A stretch of DNA of 64,000 bases, taken from the NCBI RefSeq assembly GCF_036327775.1, contig NZ_CP109598.1, positions 3,534,001 to 3,598,000 of the forward strand, read 5' to 3'. The stretch comes from Streptomyces sp. NBC_01498. Its GTDB lineage: Bacteria; Actinomycetota; Actinomycetes; Streptomycetales; Streptomycetaceae. The position numbers and the translations under genes were made by a program. Shown piece by piece: positions 43,234 to 52,094 of this stretch (position 1 is the first letter of the stretch; the number at the start of each line of letters is the position of its first letter). The notes beneath the pieces are model-generated. The model saw only the letters and a list, made by a program, of their open reading frames with translations. It made no database searches and was not told the DNA's origin.

Positions 43234-43605
43234 GGCGAACGTGGTGGGAGGGGGCGGTCCGCGCGCTGACGCGCGCGCTCGAAGCGACCGCCCCCTTGGG
43301 CGGGTCACCGTCGGCTGCGCGGAGCGGAAGTGGTTACTCCGGTGCCGTGTCGGGACTGCCCTGTCGGGAGCTCGACGGACTCGAACTACCGGTCATCGCC
43401 GCGCTCCTCTCCCGGTCCAGTGGTGCCTTGACAACACCACTGTGCACCTCCGGGGGCCCGGCGCGCCACTCAATTACGCGACATGTCGGTACGGGACACG
43501 TCGAGACCACAGCCCCCTTCGGGGGGACGACGTGAACGGCCCCGTCGACGGGTCGCGTTCGTGCCCCGGCGTGGTGCGTCGTGTCGTGCACGGGTCCGGC
43601 GCGCC
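43234..43605. other. 372-bp intergenic region between convergent genes
   Basis: Several short hairpins (CCGCCC-CCTT-GGGCGG near 43290; AGTGGTG...CACCACT near 43420-43441) suggest terminators. On the minus strand a 20-codon frame (43396 to 43334, MTGSSSPSSSRQGSPDTAPE) has AGAGGAG seven bases before its ATG. This is interesting but too short to call a gene. Confidence 0.4.
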
Positions 43606-44226
43606 CTATTTGGGAGGGACGACCCTGATGTTGAAGGTGTACGTCCCCAGGGCGTCCGCGATACCGAGGAACAGCAGCGCGAAGTGCTCCTGCCCGCGCG
43701 AGGTCTCGATGCCGCCCAGGTCCAGCCGGGAGTCGGCGGGCCACCCCAGGTCCTCCAGCAGCGCGACCACCCGGGCCTTCGCCTCCGCGTCGTCGCCGGA
43801 CAGGAAGACCGTGCTTCCGCCGCTGAGCGCGCCGGGGTCGGTCATCGTGGCGGAGTCCATCGTGCAGAGCGTCTTGACGACCCTGGTCGCGGGCAGTGCC
43901 CGCTGAAGCTGTTCGCCGATGCTGGAGTTGGGGTGCGCCAGCCCCCGCTCGCCGGTGAGACCCACCGCGATGTCGAGCAGCACCTTGCCCTTGAGCTTCT
44001 CCCGCAGGCCGCCGAGGAGTTCGAGGGAGACGGTGCCGGGCGTGGCGTTGACGACGATCTCGCCGTGCTCGACGGCCGCGGTCAGACCGACGACGGGCAG
44101 GGGCGGTTCCCTGTCGGCCGCCGCCTCCGGGTGGCGTGAGCCGAGCACGACGTCGTGGCCCGCGGTGGCCGCCGCGACGGCCACCGCGCGGGCGACAAAT
44201 CCTGTTCCGAGAAATCCGATGCGCAT
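43606..44226 (-). CDS. NADPH-dependent F420 reductase-like oxidoreductase (YrrT/NpdG fold)
   Basis: 206 aa. A Rossmann fold begins MRIGFLGTGFVARAVAVAAA, with VVLGSRHPEAA in the second strand for the NADP phosphate. The mid region VVNATPGTVSLELLGGL and the C-terminal GGIETSRGQEHFALLFLGI match the F420-dependent NADP reductase/pyrroline-carboxylate-reductase-like family. It probably moves hydride between NADPH and F420 or another acceptor. The ATG at 44226 gives the glycine-rich N-terminus. It lies between serS-HAD and the ABC operon, about 120 bp from the latter. Confidence 0.82.
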   Translation of the reverse strand: MRIGFLGTGFVARAVAVAAATAGHDVVLGSRHPEAAADREPPLPVVGLTAAVEHGEIVVNATPGTVSLELLGGLREKLKGKVLLDIAVGLTGERGLAHPNSSIGEQLQRALPATRVVKTLCTMDSATMTDPGALSGGSTVFLSGDDAEAKARVVALLEDLGWPADSRLDLGGIETSRGQEHFALLFLGIADALGTYTFNIRVVPPK

Positions 44227-44347
44227 GATCCCGACGCTAGGCGCGGGCGTCGGGGGGCGTATCGGACGTGGGGACCAGAAGCGGCCCCTCACCAACTGCC
44301 TGCGTCCTACCCGTATCGGGACGCGCGACGTAGGTCCCCGGGCCGGT

Positions 44348-45076
44348 TCACTCCTCGCCGGCGAGCGTCAGCGTGCGCAGCTTCTGCCCCGCGTACCAGG
44401 TCGCCACGGCCGTCACACCGACCAGCAGCCCGACGGCCAGGGGCAGTCCGACCTCCGACGAGATCATGCCCGCGTCGCTGGTCTTCTCGGCGACCGCCAG
44501 GGACCACTGCTGGACGCTGAGCGTCTTCGCGCCGCTGACCAGGCTGCCGAACAGCGTCTCCCACACCAGCGCGTAGACGAGGCCGATGACGACCGCGTGC
44601 CGGCTCACGGTGCCGAGCAGCAGGAACAGCGCGCTGTAGGCGATGGAGGCGACCAGCGCGGCGATGGTGTACGAGACCGCGATCTGCTGGCCGTTGCCGT
44701 TGAGGATGTAGCCGGCGATGAAGGTCGGGACCGCGGAGAACACCATGGTCACGGCGATCGCGACGATCAGTTTGGTGAAGATGATCGACGGCCGGGTGAC
44801 CGGTTTCGCCAGCAGGTAGACGATCGATCCGTCGTCGATCTCGGGGCCGATGGCACCCGTTCCGGCGATCACACCGATCAGCGGGATCATGGTCGCGAGG
44901 GCGAAGCCGCCGAGGATGTCCGACGCGATCTGGTCGTCCACGCCGTTGAAGGCCCGTACGGCCACGGCGATGACGATCAGCAGGGCAGGCAGGATCAGCA
45001 GGACTGCGGCCCGGCGCCGGCCGAGCAGGGCCCGGTAGGTGAGCCGGGCGACGGTGGGGTGGTACATGGACGTCAC
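44348..45076 (-). CDS. ABC-2 type transporter permease (second of two)
   Basis: 242 aa with about six membrane helices (AAVLLILPALLIVIAVAVRAF; GFALATMIPLIGVIAGTGAI; FTKLIVAIAVTMVFSAVPTF; and later ones). The motif around IGPEIDDGSIVYLLAKPVTRPSI is the coupling-type sequence of ABC-2 permeases. Last gene of a four-gene exporter operon on the minus strand, 17 bp after the ATPase. The substrate is unknown. Confidence 0.87.
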   Translation of the reverse strand: MTSMYHPTVARLTYRALLGRRRAAVLLILPALLIVIAVAVRAFNGVDDQIASDILGGFALATMIPLIGVIAGTGAIGPEIDDGSIVYLLAKPVTRPSIIFTKLIVAIAVTMVFSAVPTFIAGYILNGNGQQIAVSYTIAALVASIAYSALFLLLGTVSRHAVVIGLVYALVWETLFGSLVSGAKTLSVQQWSLAVAEKTSDAGMISSEVGLPLAVGLLVGVTAVATWYAGQKLRTLTLAGEE

Positions 45077-45093
45077 AGCTCCTTTCAGGCCGC

Positions 45094-46005
45094 TCAGGCC
45101 GCTACGAGGTACGAGAAGACCGATTCGAGGGATTCGTCGGACGGCGAGACCGTGAGGAGCCGGATGGAGTGCTCGCGGGCGACCCTCGGCAGCAGTTCGG
45201 TGAAGCGGCCGAAGTCGACGGCCTGGATGCGCAGCGAGCCCTCGGTGACGTCGACCTCGATGCCGGCCGTCGAGGGGTCGGCGATCAGGGCGGCGGCCAG
45301 TGCGCGGTCGTCGCTGGACCGCACGAGATAGCGGTGCGGCCGGTCGGTCATCAGCCGGCGGATCTTGCGGAAGTCGCCGGACGCGGCGTGCCGGCCCGCG
45401 ACGATCACCTCGATGTGGGCGGCGAGTTGCTCGACCTCCTCAAGGATGTGCGAGGAGAACAGGACGGTACGGCCGGCCGCGCCCATCCGCCGCAGCAGGT
45501 CCATCAGCTGCATGCGCTGGCGCGGGTCCATTCCGTTGAACGGTTCGTCCAGGAGCAGCACGGACGGTTCGTGGACGAGCGCGGACGCCATCTTCACGCG
45601 CTGCCGCATGCCCTTGCTGTACGTCGCGATCTTGCGGTCCTGCGCGTACTCCATCTCGACGGTGGCGAGCGCCTTCTGGGCCTCCTTCTTACCGAGGCCG
45701 TGGAGTTCGGCGTTGGCGACGACGAAGTCGAGACCGGTCAGGAAGTCGTACATGCCCTCGCGTTCGGGGACGATGCCGATCTTTCGGTAGACGGACTCGT
45801 TGCGCCAGATCGTGTCGCCGTCGAGGGTGACGCTTCCGTTGGAGGGGGCCAGGAAGCCCGCCATCATGTTGATGAGGGTGGACTTGCCCGCGCCGTTGGG
45901 TCCGAGCAGTCCGGTGACGCCGGGGCCGACGGTCATCGTGACGTCGTTGACGGCGACCACGTTGCCGAACCAGCGCGACGCGTGCTCGATGTTGATGGTG
46001 GTCAC
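45094..46005 (-). CDS. ABC transporter ATP-binding protein (second of two)
   Basis: 303 aa. Walker A GPNGAGKST, signature YSKGMRQRVKMASALVHE, Walker B VLLLDEPFNGMDP and the switch His in FSSHILEEV are all present. The last ~85 residues are the C-terminal extension found in ABC-2 exporter ATPases. The GTG start overlaps the stop of the upstream permease by four bases (GTGA). It pairs with the permease at 44348. Confidence 0.9.
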   Translation of the reverse strand: MTTINIEHASRWFGNVVAVNDVTMTVGPGVTGLLGPNGAGKSTLINMMAGFLAPSNGSVTLDGDTIWRNESVYRKIGIVPEREGMYDFLTGLDFVVANAELHGLGKKEAQKALATVEMEYAQDRKIATYSKGMRQRVKMASALVHEPSVLLLDEPFNGMDPRQRMQLMDLLRRMGAAGRTVLFSSHILEEVEQLAAHIEVIVAGRHAASGDFRKIRRLMTDRPHRYLVRSSDDRALAAALIADPSTAGIEVDVTEGSLRIQAVDFGRFTELLPRVAREHSIRLLTVSPSDESLESVFSYLVAA

Positions 46006-46883
46006 AGCCCGACCTTCCGGTAACGGCGCATGAGGACGGCGTACGAGCCGAGGATGAGCGCGAGGACGACCAGCAGATAGACGGCGCCGACACCGGCCGA
46101 GGGGCCGGCCTCGCCGGGGAACGACGAGGTGGCGCCGAGGAAGGCGGTCTGTACGCCGTCGATGAGCGTGATGGGCGAGAACAGCCCGAACCACTGGACG
46201 GCGCCGTCCGAGCCGGTCTCGGAGGCGATGGCCTGGATGGTGGAGACGGCGCCGTAGGTGATGGTCAGCGTGGCGATGACGGCGGCGACGCCGAAACCCC
46301 GGCGCGGGGTGAGGGCGGCCATGACCAGGCCGAGCCCGCCGAACAGCAGCGAGAGCAGTGCCACGGAGACGAGTCCCTGGCCGAAGCCCTTGGTCTGGTC
46401 GACGAAGTCCATCTTGGCGAGCAGCGAACCGATGTAGAGGACGACGAGCGGCGAGGCCGTCAGTACGAAGATCGCGGACGCCATCGCGCCGTACTTGGCG
46501 AGGACGTAGTCGACGCGCTCGATGGGGCGTGAGAAGTACAGCGGGACGGTCTTGAACCGCAGGTCGCGCGAGACGGACTGGGGCGCCTGGGCGGCCAGGA
46601 AGAGGGCGATGAGGGCCTGGGTGAAGATCGCGTACTGCGTGTACTCGACGGGCAGGCTCTTGAGGTTGGTGGCGACGGCGACGGCCACCATGATCGCCGC
46701 GGGCAGGCACATCACGCCGAACAGGATCATCGGCAGGACCTTGGACTTGCCGGACCGGCCGAGGCCGTAGGAGCCGCGCAGGGACTGCGAGAAGAGGGAG
46801 CGGCGGGCGTAGGCACGGCCGAGGCGCGGGCCGTCGTAGTTGCGGTAGCCGATGTTGTGGATCTGGGTGAGGTCAGCGCTCAT
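46002..46883 (-). CDS. ABC-2 type transporter permease (first of two)
   Basis: 293 aa. A cytoplasmic N-terminus (MSADLTQIHNIGYRNYDGPRLG) precedes six helices (LPMILFGVMCLPAAIMVAV; IFTQALIALFLAAQAPQSVS; GAMASAIFVLTASPLVVLY; and others). DLRFKTVPLYFSRPIERVDYVLAKY is the ABC-2 coupling segment. It overlaps the upstream ATPase gene by 11 bases and the downstream one by four, so all four genes of this exporter operon are one translational unit. Confidence 0.87.
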   Translation of the reverse strand: MSADLTQIHNIGYRNYDGPRLGRAYARRSLFSQSLRGSYGLGRSGKSKVLPMILFGVMCLPAAIMVAVAVATNLKSLPVEYTQYAIFTQALIALFLAAQAPQSVSRDLRFKTVPLYFSRPIERVDYVLAKYGAMASAIFVLTASPLVVLYIGSLLAKMDFVDQTKGFGQGLVSVALLSLLFGGLGLVMAALTPRRGFGVAAVIATLTITYGAVSTIQAIASETGSDGAVQWFGLFSPITLIDGVQTAFLGATSSFPGEAGPSAGVGAVYLLVVLALILGSYAVLMRRYRKVGL

Positions 46884-47946
46884 CGCGGCCGCCTCCCTTC
46901 TGGAGTGCGAGATCCGCGGTGTCCGGTGCGGCCGTTCCGGGGGTTGTCGCGGGCGGGGCCGTTCCGGGCTGGGCGGGGAGGGCCTGTCCGGCGGCGGCTG
47001 CGGCCGTTGCCGCGTCCTTGGAACGGAAGACCTCCGCGATGCGGTGGCGGCGCTGCTCCATCCGTACGAGGCCGAGGCCGAGTTCGGCGACGGTGTCGCG
47101 TACGACGTCGTACGTCTCCTCGCCCGCCGCCTCGATGAGCAGGATGTGCCCGGCGCCGGGGAGACCGTCCTCCTCGCTGTCGTGGAGCGTGAGCCCGGCC
47201 GCACCGAGTGCCCGGCGCAGCGCGAGGGTCCCGTCGGGGTGCGTGTCGGTGTCGGTGACCTCGACGGCGAGTGTCGCCGTGTCCTGGGTGAAGTCCCGGG
47301 TGGAGCTGGAGCGCAGCAGCGTGCCGCCGTCGATGACGACGACGTGGTCGCAGGTGCGTTCGAGTTCGCCGAGGAGGTGCGAGGTAACGAGGACGGAGAT
47401 GCCGAAGTCCGTGTAGACACGGCGGATCAGGCTGAGCATCTCGTCGCGGCCGACGGGGTCGAGGCCGTTCGTCGGCTCGTCGAGAAGGACGAGTTGCGGA
47501 TCGTGGACCAGCGCCTGCGCGAGCTTGACGCGCTGCTTCATGCCGGTCGAGTAGCCGCCGATGGGACGGTAGCGCTCCTCGTACAGGCCGACATGGCGCA
47601 GGGTGTCCGCGGTGCGTTCGCGGGCGGCGGTCGGGGGGAGGCCGGACATCCGCGCCATGTGGACGACGAGTTCGGTCGCCGAGACGTCGGGCGGCAGGCA
47701 GTCGTGCTCGGGCATGTATCCGACGCGTTCGCGGATGGCGGCGCCTTCGGTGGCGACGTCGTGGCCGAGCACGGTGGCGCGGCCCTCCGTGGCGGGGGAC
47801 AGACCCAGCAGAATCTTGATCATGGTCGACTTGCCGGCTCCGTTGGCACCCACCAGACCGGTCACGCCCGGTCCGATGTCCAAGGAGAGCCGGTCAAGCG
47901 CGGTTACCCGGGGGAACCGCTTACTCAGGGCTTCAGTGGCGATCAC
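46873..47946 (-). CDS. ABC transporter ATP-binding protein (first of two)
   Basis: 357 aa. Walker A GANGAGKST, signature YSTGMKQRVKLAQALVHD, Walker B VLLDEPTNGLDP and His in VTSHLLGELE. After the ATPase domain a ~110-residue extension ends in a Pro/Ala/Thr-rich tail. The start is ambiguous: GTG 47946 or GTG 47952, both in frame. First gene of the exporter operon; its promoter lies in the 400-bp gap that also holds two DnaA boxes. Confidence 0.88.
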   Translation of the reverse strand: MIATEALSKRFPRVTALDRLSLDIGPGVTGLVGANGAGKSTMIKILLGLSPATEGRATVLGHDVATEGAAIRERVGYMPEHDCLPPDVSATELVVHMARMSGLPPTAARERTADTLRHVGLYEERYRPIGGYSTGMKQRVKLAQALVHDPQLVLLDEPTNGLDPVGRDEMLSLIRRVYTDFGISVLVTSHLLGELERTCDHVVVIDGGTLLRSSSTRDFTQDTATLAVEVTDTDTHPDGTLALRRALGAAGLTLHDSEEDGLPGAGHILLIEAAGEETYDVVRDTVAELGLGLVRMEQRRHRIAEVFRSKDAATAAAAAGQALPAQPGTAPPATTPGTAAPDTADLALQKGGGRDER

Positions 47947-48346
47947 AGTCACGGGACTGACGGTAGTGGTGTGCGCCACAGCGGGCGTCAGCCCTGGCGG
48001 CTGTCTCGGACTCCGTCTTGAGGTGTACGGGCCCGTAAGGGCCGCGTCAAAAGTCAGGCCGAAGGTCGCGGGACGGGGCGGGGGCACGTGCGACCGGGGT
48101 CGGGCGGCGCCGGCGAGGATCCGGGCGAGTCCCGGGAAGAAGTACGGGCGGGGGCCCCGGAGATCTTCCGGAATTCCGCTCGGAGGTGGGGAAAAAGCCC
48201 GGTCGGAGGGGTGCGCGAGGAGTTGTCCACAGGGAGTTATCCACAGGTTGATCAGCGCACTTGACGCCGCCGCCGGACATTGTCACATTCATCAGTGTCA
48301 TGTTACGAACGCGTACGGCGATCGGTGCGGCACGGAGGGGCGGGTC
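47947..48346. other. 400-bp divergent intergenic region
   Basis: It separates the ABC operon from the M24 operon. Besides the DnaA-box pair it has an AT-richer stretch near 48280-48310 with repeated TCAT/ATCA. No coding frame with normal codon usage is seen; the open frame running from 47603 is only an upstream extension of the peptidase gene. Confidence 0.5.
48223..48245 (+). promoter_or_regulatory. Pair of DnaA boxes
   Basis: TTGTCCACA (48223-48231) and TTATCCACA (48237-48245) point the same way, with starts 14 bp apart. Both are full matches to the Streptomyces and general consensus. Confidence 0.7.
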
Positions 48347-49189
48347 ATGGCTTCAGCGGTGGCGGGCGAACGGGCCACGGAGCTACGGGGATTCAGATCC
48401 GCGCAGCGGCTGGCCTACGAGTGCGCCGAGGCAGTGGCCGCGCGCCTGCGGCCGGGGGTCACGGAGCGCGACGCCGCCCGGATGCAGCGCGAATGGTTGC
48501 GTGCGCGCGGTGTGCGCGACTGGTTCCATCTGCCCTTCGCCTGGTTCGGGGACCGTACGGCTTTCGCGGGGTTCCGCGTGCCGCTCCAGTTCTTCCCCAC
48601 CGGTCGCAGGCTGGCGGAGGGGATGCCGTTCATCCTCGATCTGGCGCCGGTGTACCGGGGATATCCCGCCGATGTCGGTTACTCGGGCTGTCTGGGCCCC
48701 CATCCGCTGCACGACAAGCTGCTCGCCGATCTCCGGGCGCATCGCGAGTTGCTGCTGACCGAGGTGCGCGAGCGGCGCCCGCTGCGGGAGATCTACGAGG
48801 ACGTGGACCGGCTGATGGTCCGGCAGGGGTATGAGAACAGACACCGGGCGTATCCCTTCGGGGTGATCGCCCACAAGGTCGACCGGGTGAAGGACCGGCG
48901 CTGGTCGCCGCACGTGTTCGGGTTCGGTACGCAGGCGCTCAGGGGTCTGGCGAGCGACGCCCTGCACGGGCACCGGGACGGCTGGTCACCCCTGTGGAGT
49001 CCGTACAGATTCTCCGACCACCCGCCGAGACCCGGCCTGTGGGCGGTCGAGCCACACCTCGGCTTCCGGGGTACGGGAGCCAAGTTCGAAGAGATCCTGG
49101 TGGTCACCGACTCCAGGGACCCGGCCGAGAGCGCGTTCTGGCTGGATGACGATCTGCCGCATGTGCGGCGTTGGGCGGAGGGTGCGTGA
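48347..49189 (+). CDS. M24-family metallopeptidase-like protein
   Basis: 280 aa. A pita-bread domain without an N-terminal creatinase domain. Metal ligands can be assigned as two Asp (ILDLAPVYRGYPADVGYS), His (VIAHKVDR), Glu (AVEPHLGF) and Glu (KFEEILVVT). This is an aminopeptidase-P/dipeptidase-like set, though the usual HGxGH spacing is not present. GGAGGGG lies before the ATG. First gene of a tightly coupled four-gene operon (TGATG overlap with the next), so its substrate may relate to the EphD-like enzyme rather than to peptides. Confidence 0.82.
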   Translation: MASAVAGERATELRGFRSAQRLAYECAEAVAARLRPGVTERDAARMQREWLRARGVRDWFHLPFAWFGDRTAFAGFRVPLQFFPTGRRLAEGMPFILDLAPVYRGYPADVGYSGCLGPHPLHDKLLADLRAHRELLLTEVRERRPLREIYEDVDRLMVRQGYENRHRAYPFGVIAHKVDRVKDRRWSPHVFGFGTQALRGLASDALHGHRDGWSPLWSPYRFSDHPPRPGLWAVEPHLGFRGTGAKFEEILVVTDSRDPAESAFWLDDDLPHVRRWAEGA

Positions 49190-51087
49190 TGTCGCTTCAG
49201 TCAGTTCCGTCGGCGGCCGGGCCGGGCGGCGCGCGTGAGCGCCGGGTGCGCACGGGCGAGGTCGATCTGTGTGTGGCCGAGCTGGGTGACCCGGCACGGC
49301 CGACGGTCGTCCTCGTGCACGGCTATCCGGACAGCAAGGAGGTCTGGTCGCTGGTCGCGGAGTCGCTCGCCGACCGCTTCCACGTGGTGCTGTACGACGT
49401 CCGGGGGCACGGCGGGTCGACGGCGCCGAAGCCGCTGCGCGGTGGCTTCACCCTGGAGAAGCTGACGGACGACTTCCTGGCGGTCGCCGACGCGGTGAGC
49501 CCGCGCAGACCGGTCCACCTGGTGGGGCACGACTGGGGGTCCGTGCAGGGCTGGGAGTTCGCGACCGTACGCCGCGCGTCGGGCCGTATCGCCTCCTTCA
49601 CCTCGATCTCGGGGCCCTCGCTGGACCACTTCGGGCACTGGATCAAACAGCGGATGACCCGGCCCACCCCGCGCGCGGTGGGTCAACTGCTCGGTCAGGG
49701 CGCCAAGTCCTGGTACGTGTATCTGCTGCACACGCCGAGGCTGCCCGAGCTGGCGTGGCGCGGGCCGCTCGGCCGGCGGTGGCCGAAGCTGCTGGAGCGC
49801 GCCGAGAAGACACCGCGAGGGAGCCGGCCCACCTCGGCTCAGGGTGCGGCACGCGGGGCCGAGGCGTATCCGACCTCCTCGCTGCCGGACGACGCCGCGC
49901 ACGGCGCCTGGCTCTACCGGGACAACATCCGCGCACGGCTGCGCAGTCCGCGCGCCGACGCGCACGCGCGGGTGCCCGTCCAGCTGATCACCCCGACGGG
50001 GGACCCCTTTCTCTCCGAGCGGCTCTACGAGGATCTGGAACGGTGGGCGCCGCAGCTCGTCCGCAGGACGCTTCCCGCCACGCACTGGGTCCCCCGGTCC
50101 CGGCCCGATCAACTGGCGCGCTGGATCACCGATTTCGTACTGGCCCACGAGCCCGATCCGGACGACGAGGACGACGCGGCGGCAGCCATCGGGACCGTCG
50201 GCAAGGCACGCCGGGCGAACCGGGACCGCCGGGCGCGGGAGCTGGTGGCGAGCGGCCCGTACGGGGAGCGGTTCGGCGGGCAGCTCGTCCTGGTGACCGG
50301 GGCGGCCGGCGGGATCGGGCGGGCCACCGCGTTCGCGTTCGCCGAGGCGGGCGCCCGGGTCGTGGCGGTCGACCGTGACGCCGAAGGGGTCGCCAGGACC
50401 GCCGAGATGGCCCGGCTGATCGGCGCGCCCCAGGTGTGGGCGGAGACCGTCGACGTCAGCGACGAAGAGGCGATGGAGAAGCTGGCCGGGAAGATCGCCG
50501 ACGAGGGCGGCACGGTCGACGTCCTGGTGAACAACGCGGGGATCGGCCTGTCGGGCCCGTTCCTGGAGACCACGACGGAGGACTGGAAGCAGGTCCTGGA
50601 CGTCAATCTCTGGGGCGTGATCCACGGGTGCCGGATATTCGGCGGCCGGATGGCGGCGCGCGGCCAGGGCGGGCACATCGTCAACACCGCGTCGGCGGCG
50701 GCCTATCAGCCGTCGAAGGCGCTGCCCGCGTACAGCACGTCCAAGGCGGCCGTGCTGATGCTCAGCGAGTGCCTGCGCGCGGAGCTGGCCGGGCAGGGCA
50801 TCGGGGTCAGCGCCGTCTGCCCCGGCTTCGTCAACACCGGCATCACCTCCACCGCGCGGTTCACCGGTGTCTCGGCGGAGGAGGAGAAGCGGCGCCGGAA
50901 ACGGGCGACCCGGCTGTACGGGCTGCGCAACTACCCGCCGGAGAAGGTCGCCGACGCCATCCTGCGCGCCGTCGTCCGCAACGAGGCCGTCGTACCGGTC
51001 ACTCCGGAGGCGCGCGGCGCCCGGCTGCTGTCCCGTTTCGCGCCCGGGACGGCGCGCGCGATAGCCCGGCTGGATCCGCCGCTGTGA
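49189..51087 (+). CDS. EphD-like fusion of alpha/beta hydrolase and short-chain dehydrogenase
   Basis: 632 aa. Residues about 20-335 are an epoxide-hydrolase-type alpha/beta hydrolase: oxyanion HGYPDS, nucleophile Asp in VGHDWGS, and catalytic His in THWVPR near the C-terminus. Residues about 365-630 are a classical SDR: VTGAAGGIGRATA, VDVLVNNAG, catalytic Ser in NTASAAA, and YxxxK in YSTSK. The same fusion occurs in mycobacterial EphD, which acts on mycolate-derived epoxides. Streptomyces has no mycolic acids, so the substrate here is open. It is coupled to genes on both sides. Confidence 0.88.
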   Translation: MSLQSVPSAAGPGGARERRVRTGEVDLCVAELGDPARPTVVLVHGYPDSKEVWSLVAESLADRFHVVLYDVRGHGGSTAPKPLRGGFTLEKLTDDFLAVADAVSPRRPVHLVGHDWGSVQGWEFATVRRASGRIASFTSISGPSLDHFGHWIKQRMTRPTPRAVGQLLGQGAKSWYVYLLHTPRLPELAWRGPLGRRWPKLLERAEKTPRGSRPTSAQGAARGAEAYPTSSLPDDAAHGAWLYRDNIRARLRSPRADAHARVPVQLITPTGDPFLSERLYEDLERWAPQLVRRTLPATHWVPRSRPDQLARWITDFVLAHEPDPDDEDDAAAAIGTVGKARRANRDRRARELVASGPYGERFGGQLVLVTGAAGGIGRATAFAFAEAGARVVAVDRDAEGVARTAEMARLIGAPQVWAETVDVSDEEAMEKLAGKIADEGGTVDVLVNNAGIGLSGPFLETTTEDWKQVLDVNLWGVIHGCRIFGGRMAARGQGGHIVNTASAAAYQPSKALPAYSTSKAAVLMLSECLRAELAGQGIGVSAVCPGFVNTGITSTARFTGVSAEEEKRRRKRATRLYGLRNYPPEKVADAILRAVVRNEAVVPVTPEARGARLLSRFAPGTARAIARLDPPL

Positions 51088-52094
51088 ACGCGCGGGAGGA
51101 GCGGGCGGATCCGCACGGGGAGGCGTCGGAGCCGCCGCCCGGCCGCCCCGACGGAAACGGCGCGGCGGACGGACCTCGGGGGATCGCGCCCCGGCGGGTG
51201 TCCTTCGACTGGCACGGGACCCCGCTGCACTGGATACCGGACGAGCCGACCGCCACGCATGTCGTCAACGTGCTGCATCTGCTGCTCCCGGCGGGTGAGC
51301 GGTGGTTCGTCAGGGTCTTCGGGGAGGCGCTGCCCCTGGTGGACGATCCGGTGCTGCTCGGGCAGGTCAAGGGCTTCATGGGACAGGAGGCGACGCACAG
51401 CGTGCAGCACACGTACGTGCTGCGCCACCTCGCGGAGCAGGGGCTGGACACCGAGCCGTACACCCGGCACGTCGACCTGCTCTTCGGGAAACTTCTCGGG
51501 GAGAAGCCGCCGTTCGGTGTGCCGTGGCCGGCGCGGGACTGGCTGCGCTTCCGGCTGGCGATCGTCGCCGCGATCGAGCAGTTCACGGCCGTGCTGGGCG
51601 ACTGGGTGCTCCGTGCGGAGGCGCTGGACCGGGCGGGGGCGGACGGGGTGATGCTCGATCTGCTGCGCTGGCACGGCGCCGAGGAGGTCGAACACCGGTC
51701 GGTGGCCTTCGACATGTACGAGCACTGCGGTGGCCCCGGTCCGGTGCGTTACGCCCGCCGGCTGGAGACGATGCTCGTCACCGCGCCGGTGATGCTCTGG
51801 CTGTGGGGGTGGGGAGCGGCGTATCTGATCCGGCACGACCCGAGCCTCGGGGGCCGGTCGCGCTACTCGCTCCGCGAGCACAACCGCGCCGTCGCCAAGG
51901 GCCTGTTGCCGACCTGGCGCGAGCTGGGGGCGGCCGTACCCCGGTACTTACGGCGGTCCTACCATCCCTCGCACGAGGGTTCGCTCCGCAGGGCGGTCGA
52001 CTATCTCGCGGCCTCGCCCGCGGCCCGCGCGGCAGCCGGGGCGGCCGGCCGGTCCACCACGCGGCACACCGTTCCTGAGCCCTGGGAGGGGTGA
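51084..52094 (+). CDS. PF10118-type metal-dependent hydrolase (ferritin-like), with TTA codon
   Basis: 336 aa. A disordered N-terminus (about 1-45) precedes a helical domain with di-metal ligands in FMGQEATHSVQHTYVLRHLA (E...HxxxH) and HGAEEVEHRSVAFDMYE (EExxH). The C-terminal third has one hydrophobic stretch (MLVTAPVMLWLWGWGAAYLI). The family is predicted to be a metal-dependent hydrolase, but a di-iron oxygenase-like activity would also fit. GTGA overlap with the EphD-like gene. A TTA leucine codon at 51948-51950 (RYLRRS) predicts dependence on the bldA tRNA. Confidence 0.85.
   Translation: MNAREERADPHGEASEPPPGRPDGNGAADGPRGIAPRRVSFDWHGTPLHWIPDEPTATHVVNVLHLLLPAGERWFVRVFGEALPLVDDPVLLGQVKGFMGQEATHSVQHTYVLRHLAEQGLDTEPYTRHVDLLFGKLLGEKPPFGVPWPARDWLRFRLAIVAAIEQFTAVLGDWVLRAEALDRAGADGVMLDLLRWHGAEEVEHRSVAFDMYEHCGGPGPVRYARRLETMLVTAPVMLWLWGWGAAYLIRHDPSLGGRSRYSLREHNRAVAKGLLPTWRELGAAVPRYLRRSYHPSHEGSLRRAVDYLAASPAARAAAGAAGRSTTRHTVPEPWEG

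Noticed and set aside
43241..43906. Plus-strand frame of 221 codons after the serS-linked HAD gene
   Set aside because: Overlaps the F420-type reductase on the other strand, has Arg/Gly-rich nonsense composition and no ribosome site.
47603..48346. 248-codon upstream extension of the M24 gene
   Set aside because: It would read antisense through the ABC ATPase gene and over DnaA boxes; the ATG at 48347 has a good ribosome site and the family N-terminus.
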